NCBI RefSeq assembly: GCF_003711515.1
Contig: NW_021167079.1
Location: 2,706,946 to 2,770,945, forward strand
Direction: 5' to 3'
DNA length: 64,000 bases
Source: Sodiomyces alkalinus F11
Lineage: Eukaryota; Ascomycota; Sordariomycetes; Glomerellales; Plectosphaerellaceae
A program made the position numbers and the translations under genes. The notes beneath the pieces were generated by a model. The model saw only the letters and a program-made list of their open reading frames with translations, was not told the DNA's origin and searched no databases. This document shows positions 58,880 through 64,000 of this stretch, piece after piece. The stretch's first letter is position 1, and the number at the start of each line of letters is the position of its first letter.

Positions 58880-59658
58880 TTCGGATACAGCTAGAGACCG
58901 GTCGGTATGGTTATCATCTATAACGTAAGAAATCGGGAAGCAGTAAGAGACTTGAAGTATGGGAATGGTGCATCCTTACCTAGTCAGGCGATTGGAAAAG
59001 TAAATGTGCAGAAAAGATAGGATAATTTCGTGAAGGTAGTTGGAAAGGTAGGTGCGGGCTTCGCCCTGGGGGCTGTGGGTTTATGTTCTGCAGTTTCCCG
59101 GGCCGTATATGTGTGGTTTCTTGTGAGGCTTGCTTTGTTACTCTGCTTGATGTAACAGGAACAGGCGCATCCCTCTTTGTTTCTTGAATAGATAATAGTG
59201 TATTAAATTGATTACATCAATAACGTCTTGCGTTATATCAAATATGAGTATGGGTAAGTTAAGGAGTAATAGAACTAGTAATGTCAGTTGATAGTAATAT
59301 TAGTTAGCCAGGTCTTAGTTATCACATAATACATGTCGCTCTTGACTAAAATTGATTCATCAGATACTATCATACTGCGAAAAGTTTCGATTTTCGAAAC
59401 TACCTCGTATAGCATAAGCATAGTCTTATAATTAATAGAAATGGTTATCTTAAGCTTGAAATTTATCGCATTTGAGACACCTAGACTTCGCATTTGTACC
59501 AGGAATATAGGATAAACTAGAAGTTTAAAACAGCCGGGCTTGATTTGCAGTACAAACGAAACTATATACATGGCATACTTACACAAAGGAAATGCTACTA
59601 GACTTACTCTTGTCTAGTCTGATTAACTACGGCTCGATAAGTTGCAACTTCGCCTATA
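58880..59658. other. AT-rich intergenic region
   Basis: The segment 59,190-59,640 is AT-rich but keeps CpA and TpG, so it is not a RIP relic. It carries the 5' leader of the left gene and the 3' flank of the HET gene. No gene is seen. Confidence 0.5.
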
Positions 59659-61898
59659 TTAAATAACAAAAAACTCCTCAACCTCGCCTCCTTCAAAGTG
59701 AGAAGTGGTAATAGACCCCTCGCAATAGAAGAATCCTACTCTCTGATAGCGGCTTGGAGGTTCCCCTCGGGTATGGCCTAGAATGATGCCTCGCAGTCGT
59801 GGCTTTTCAAGATAAACCCACTCAATCAGGGGAAGACAGAAAAGCCTACCATCCCATTCGTGCGCTAGCCTTGCAACACGTCTCGTCGTGTCTAGAACGG
59901 CGTTGTCTAGCACGTCCACGGCAGAGGTGTCAAGGCTCGACACCACAGGCCAGTTGTCACTTGTGAACTCGTCCAGGCTGGCCCCCGTCGTGTCATCATC
60001 TCCGTCAGTGACTCTGTTCTCATCTTCGGCGGACCCTTTGATGTAGCCGTAATCGCCACCCTCATCCGGAACAGTCAGAAATTGTTCTCTGATTTTGACC
60101 GGAAACAAGCGGCCCCTGAGTTGTAAATAACCCCCCCTCAAATCTCCAGTAGGACTCGGACCTGCCTTGACGGATTTAAACTCGAGGACTTCACAAACGT
60201 GGACGGTGTTGCTTCCATCTGCATCGTGGGTGTTGTGTTGAAACGTCACGTCGCCTTCGACGGACGCCCAGGACCACGATGGTGCTCTGTACTGGGATGG
60301 CCGGTACACCTTAGGGCGACTCAAGTACGGAAAGGTATCCCAACAGAGAGACTGGGGCAGCTGAGATCGCCAATGGCCTGCAACGTACTCGTCGTCCCCC
60401 AAGTTGGGCTGGAAATAGCTGGCAAGACCCGCCATCGCGATCATCTTGTCCGAGAAAACGGTAAGTCGGCAGCTCATGTACTTCTCCACGAGATTGTACC
60501 AGAGACGATGATAATAGGAAGCCCCGTAACCCGAGCCTCCTACCCCCTGTAGCCCTTCTCTGTGCAGTTCCTCGCGCGTTTGGTCGTCACGTACTGTGTG
60601 ACGCAACCTCTCTGGAACCCCGTTCGGCCACGATTCGCTGTACATTGTCTCGCGGCATTCCCACCAGATCTGGGAGCGGGTTAGACTTAGCGTGCGTGAA
60701 GATAAGTAATACTCTTGAATAACCCAGGAGCGGCGGCGTAGTGGAGAATGTGCGATTTCATCTTGGTAGAGATCCATGCTCGCTAGAACATATTGCACTT
60801 TCGGAATGCCGTTCCAGGTCGGGTTGACTCGGATATGCTGTATACCAGCGGGATCCCTCCGCCGGAAACTGGCTTCAGAATTCTCCGAAGCGGCACTTGC
60901 GGCTATTGTGAGCGAGGCACTGTTGTACACGTCCTTCATGGTGGCCGCTTCGGCTCGCCAGTCGTCCAGAGAGTCCTGGATGATGCAAAGCGAGTCAATC
61001 CAGATGTACCTAAAGCCGAACCTCATAGCAACTTCAATGCCCTCTTTGTAGCTCCGAGGCAACTCGTCGATGTCGATGCTGGTTTCCAGCCGGGCCTTGT
61101 TTTCTTCGAGGAGCTTGAGGGTTTCGGCGCGGCCCCAGCAGTGGGAGAACGCTACATAAGGCCCCGATGGTCTTCTGTTGTTACAGTCGAGAACCCGAAG
61201 GGTGCTGTGGTCGATGATCTCAACGAGTCTTGTTGGGTAAAAAGTGGGATTCCGTGATTCTGAGCATTTTGCATGACCGCTCCGACATTTCTCGAGCCAT
61301 TGTTTGGCTAGAGACCACATCCGAGGGTCCTGAGGGCTTGAAGGAGGCTCATATTGTATGTCTGCAACCGCAGGATCTGAAAGATGTTGATTAGAAATGA
61401 AAACTTCAGCTCGTTTCTGTCTGCTCTCCAACAGTTCAGCCTACCCGTCGCTGGAATAAGGGTGAAAGCCCATGCCGGAGGCGAGCTCGGTATATCCGGG
61501 TCTCTTATATCTGCCCCCGATTTGGGCAGCCGGACATGTCCTTTCTCATCGACATCCTGACACCGTTCAGGCAAATCAGTTAAATCGTTCTCGGTGTCGA
61601 TTATCTCGTCGTCTTCGTCCATCGCATCTATAGTCAACCGAAACCAAGGGCAAGTCGAACTCGAATCATGGTGACTCTCCGCGTCTTGTAGGGGCGAGAG
61701 ATACCACACTGCTTCCAGTGATTCACTGGACTCAAGGTGCCCAAATCCCAGGCTCTGGGTGATGACTTTGCACAGCCGACACCCTTCAGCCGCCGCCGCA
61801 AGCATATCATTCTTGGACTGGTGATGAGGCCGAGGTTCCCGAAGCACCTTCTCGCCTATGAATATGCCCCGGCACACTTGGCAGAGTTGGGCTTCCAT
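59659..61898 (-). CDS. HET-domain (heterokaryon incompatibility) protein
   Basis: Two exons (61,898-61,445 and 61,376-59,659) separated by a 68-nt intron encode 723 residues. The first in-frame ATG gives MEAQLCQVCRG, with CxxC pairs at the N-terminus (also GCRLCKV). The HET domain spans about 225-320: YVAFSHCWG, LPRSYKEGIEVAMRFGFRYI, WIDSLCIIQD and VYNSASLTIAA are its diagnostic motifs. The region after it (RRRSWVIQEYYLSSR) and the C-terminal beta-rich part (PSWSWASVEG) are usual for stand-alone HET proteins. HET domains trigger cell death on non-self recognition in some proteins, but most family members are untested. No NACHT, ankyrin or WD40 repeats are fused. The reading frame is intact. 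Confidence 0.93.
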
Positions 61899-62214
61899 GA
61901 CTTCGCTGGAGGCATTCAGATCGTATGTGGAACATGGGGGGAAACGAAACAGTGGCAAGGTAGACAAGTCAGGCTATGCCCCTCTTCTCCTTAAAAAGCA
62001 GCGAGAAATCTCCTGCGGGTACCAAGACAGAAGCCAATCAAAAACACGACTTGTTTCAGTCGATATAAATAGCATAAAATAGTCTGCGACTCTGCTCTCA
62101 ACTTGGAGTAGTCTGATGATCTGATCATTGATGCCTGGAGCCTCACCTGAGTTACCTCAGTATGCCGGGTCCCCGGAAAGAGACAGTCCAAGTTAAGTTC
62201 GTTGAAACTTTCGG

Positions 62215-62690
62215 CCGATAGTAATATAATGTATAAGGTAAATAAGTGGTTATAGTCTGATGGTTCTTATCAGGTGCCCCTGCCTAGGAGGTAGAGGCCG
62301 GGGCCAGGCCAGGACCATATCAGGACCACGACAGGTTCCTATACTAAGATAGCCGTTACTACCCTAGGCCGATACCGCCGCCCGGAGCCGTAGGCTAGAC
62401 TAGGGCGTAGGTATCTATTCACGATATCCGTTTAACTATACCGGCAAGGGTATAGGAGCTTAAGAGCTAGAGTAATATATCCTTCTCAGTAAAGAGGGCG
62501 AGCGATTATTCTGACTTTCTAGGGAGTCGGGAGTCGGGACTACCTATATTTATACTAGTTATAACTACCACTTAATCCACGCCTACTCCCTACCCTCTCG
62601 CTACTACCTTTCCACTCCTCGTGACTACCCACTTAATAGTTCTCTATACAGAATTGGTTCGCTAGCTAATTGGCTCTCTAGCTCGTAATA
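62215..62690. repeat. Short RIP-mutated repeat relic
   Basis: TpA-rich, CpA-poor sequence returns for about 480 bp between two intact genes. It ends near a CTCGCTACTACC block and a TAGCTAATTGGCTCTCTAGC string. No protein domain or terminal repeat was found; a solo LTR is one possibility. Confidence 0.5.
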
Positions 62691-62896
62691 GAGCGAGAAT
62701 GGCCTTTCATATTGATTCCGAGATGTTCATGGGTAACTTATTCAATTGAGTGCTGCAAGTCTTGGCTGAGCTCATCGGTATTCATTTTGCTCTGTTGGAA
62801 TACCCCTGCGGTAGGTAGACAAGGAAGATCTAAACATCCCAAAGGTCTAACAACCGTCTTATCGTACTGCAAACTGGTGAATTAATCATCATAACA

Positions 62897-64000
62897 TTAG
62901 AAGAAAGGGATAAAGCGCTCATGGCCAAGGTACACAGCCTCGGGTTGTTGTCTAAGGGCGATGAAGTCCTCGGCGTAGAAGTAAAGGCGGCAAAAGATAT
63001 ACAGAAAGGTCGGTATGAGGAAGGGTACCATCCATCGAAGCGGTACCTCCATATCGGGGTCCTGGTCAAGCGAGATATTCCTCCAGCGGGCAACCCACGT
63101 TGTGAACCCGGTCTTCGCACGCCTCAGGGGCTTGACCGCCCCTGTCTTCGCACGGAGGGCTCCAAGGCCATTGAGGGTAACGTCGTCCTGCACCAGCTGT
63201 GACTCCAAGTCGGAAGACGAAGAGAGCTCCGTATGGTTCTGCGTCGCGCCAGAGTTGACGTCGCTTTGACTCTTTACCAGGCCCCCCACTGTCCGGAGGC
63301 TGATGAGCCTCTCGCCCCTGCCGCGAAGTGAACCGAACATGAAGTAGACGGTGCCAAGGAGAGAGTAGGCGGCGTGGAAGATGCTGCAGGCCCGCCAGGC
63401 CCACATCTCCCCTTCGGAGGGGAAGTGCATGTCCCAGCCGGCGAGGAAGGCAAGACTGAACGGGATTTGGATGAGGAGACCAAAAGGAATGATCCAGCCC
63501 TCTGGAGCAATCCAAGTATCGGAGGGGAAGCGGTCCCAGGGGACGGTCCTGACCTCGCGACTGAAGAACGGCACGCCGACAATGTGCGTCAGACGTGAAT
63601 AGTACTGCCAGTGCTTGTCTATGTGGAAGTTACGGCGTGAGATGAAATCAAGTGGGGTCCGGTACCACTTGATCGGTAGGTTAGGGTGAGTCTGTTGAAT
63701 GAAAGAAACTCAATATTAGCCGAGTTGAGTTGCCTTGCAAAGAATCAAAGATGAACTCAGGGAGGAATTGAGGCTTCGGTCTCACCTTGTGTCGAGCACA
63801 GTCTCGAATAAAAGCGACTGTTCGCCCTTCCCTCGTCTCAAGGATTTCTGCGTTTGCGATGGATGGCTTGAAATACCAGACTGCCGAAGTCGCGACCATG
63901 ACGCAGGCAAATGTCAAGGCCGTCAACTCCAGGGTAGTAATGGGGTGGCCGTTGGCGATGCGGTGGAACTCCGTGGCACTAAACCAGATAACTTGCCATA
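62897..64000 (-). CDS. Multi-pass membrane protein, 5' end off the window
   Basis: Exon 63,691-62,897 (265 codons with stop) joins across a 94-nt intron to an exon from 63,786 leftward of the window end; the start is missing. Membrane segments visible are TTLELTALTFACVMVATSAVW, GWIIPFGLLIQIPFSLAFLAG, FHAAYSLLGTVYFMFGSL and RWMVPFLIPTFLYIFCRLYF. The signature WYRTPLDFIS and PWDRFPSDTW are common in a large, uncharacterised fungal membrane-protein family. A charged Ser-rich loop separates the third and fourth helices. The protein ends FIPFF. The function is unknown. Confidence 0.8.

Noticed and set aside
1..64000. CRISPR arrays, rRNA or bacterial-type operons
   Set aside because: No regularly spaced repeats with spacers and no rRNA-like sequence were seen; gene structure is eukaryotic.

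Overview
The window looks like a stretch of a filamentous ascomycete (Pezizomycotina) chromosome, probably a sordariomycete. The genes have short GT-AG introns of about 50-160 nt. Their families are typically fungal: a LaeA-like methyltransferase, a Zn2Cys6 regulator with a fungal middle homology domain, a HET-domain protein and a GT34 glycosyltransferase. One end carries the footprint of repeat-induced point mutation (RIP). The taxonomic placement is inferred, not computed.

Bases 1-12,400 are a RIP-mutated transposon island. CpA and TpG are almost absent and TpA is in excess, so nearly every frame is full of stops. Remains of at least three Ty3/Gypsy units can still be read: a gag with a zinc knuckle on the minus strand (about 900-2,630), an integrase tail with a chromodomain on the plus strand (3,440-3,990), and a long gag-pol on the minus strand (about 7,140-11,830). 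A pocket of about 260 bp at 2,940-3,200 escaped mutation.

From 12,400 to 45,000 genes are sparse and separated by long gaps. They are: LaeA-like methyltransferase (13.2-15.0 kb, -), FAD amine oxidase-like protein (19.4-20.9, -), small Cys-motif protein (23.5-24.0, +), second FAD oxidoreductase (25.1-26.3, +), secreted PEBP protein (26.6-27.5, -), a doubtful small ORF (29.9-30.3, -), a conserved fungal 411-aa protein (38.6-39.8, +) and a cytidine deaminase-type enzyme (44.2-44.9, -).

From 45,000 to 64,000 genes are dense. An inverted repeat and a RIP-mutated PIF/Harbinger-like MITE with TTA target duplications lie just upstream of a METTL21-type methyltransferase (46.3-47.4, +). Next come a coiled-coil protein with 35-residue tandem repeats (48.1-49.8, +) and a Zn2Cys6 regulator with one in-frame TGA (50.3-53.0, +). 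On the minus strand follow a GT34 glycosyltransferase (53.9-55.1), a protoglobin-domain protein (55.7-56.8), a coiled-coil/RGG protein of unknown role (57.6-58.9), a HET-domain protein (59.7-61.9), a short RIP relic (62.2-62.7), and a multi-pass membrane protein cut by the right edge.

The genes do not form one obvious pathway. The two flavoenzymes flanking a small Cys-motif protein could be a loose amine-catabolism group, but that is only proximity. Exon borders were read by hand from splice sites and checked by reading-frame arithmetic. No tRNA, rRNA or CRISPR was recognised.
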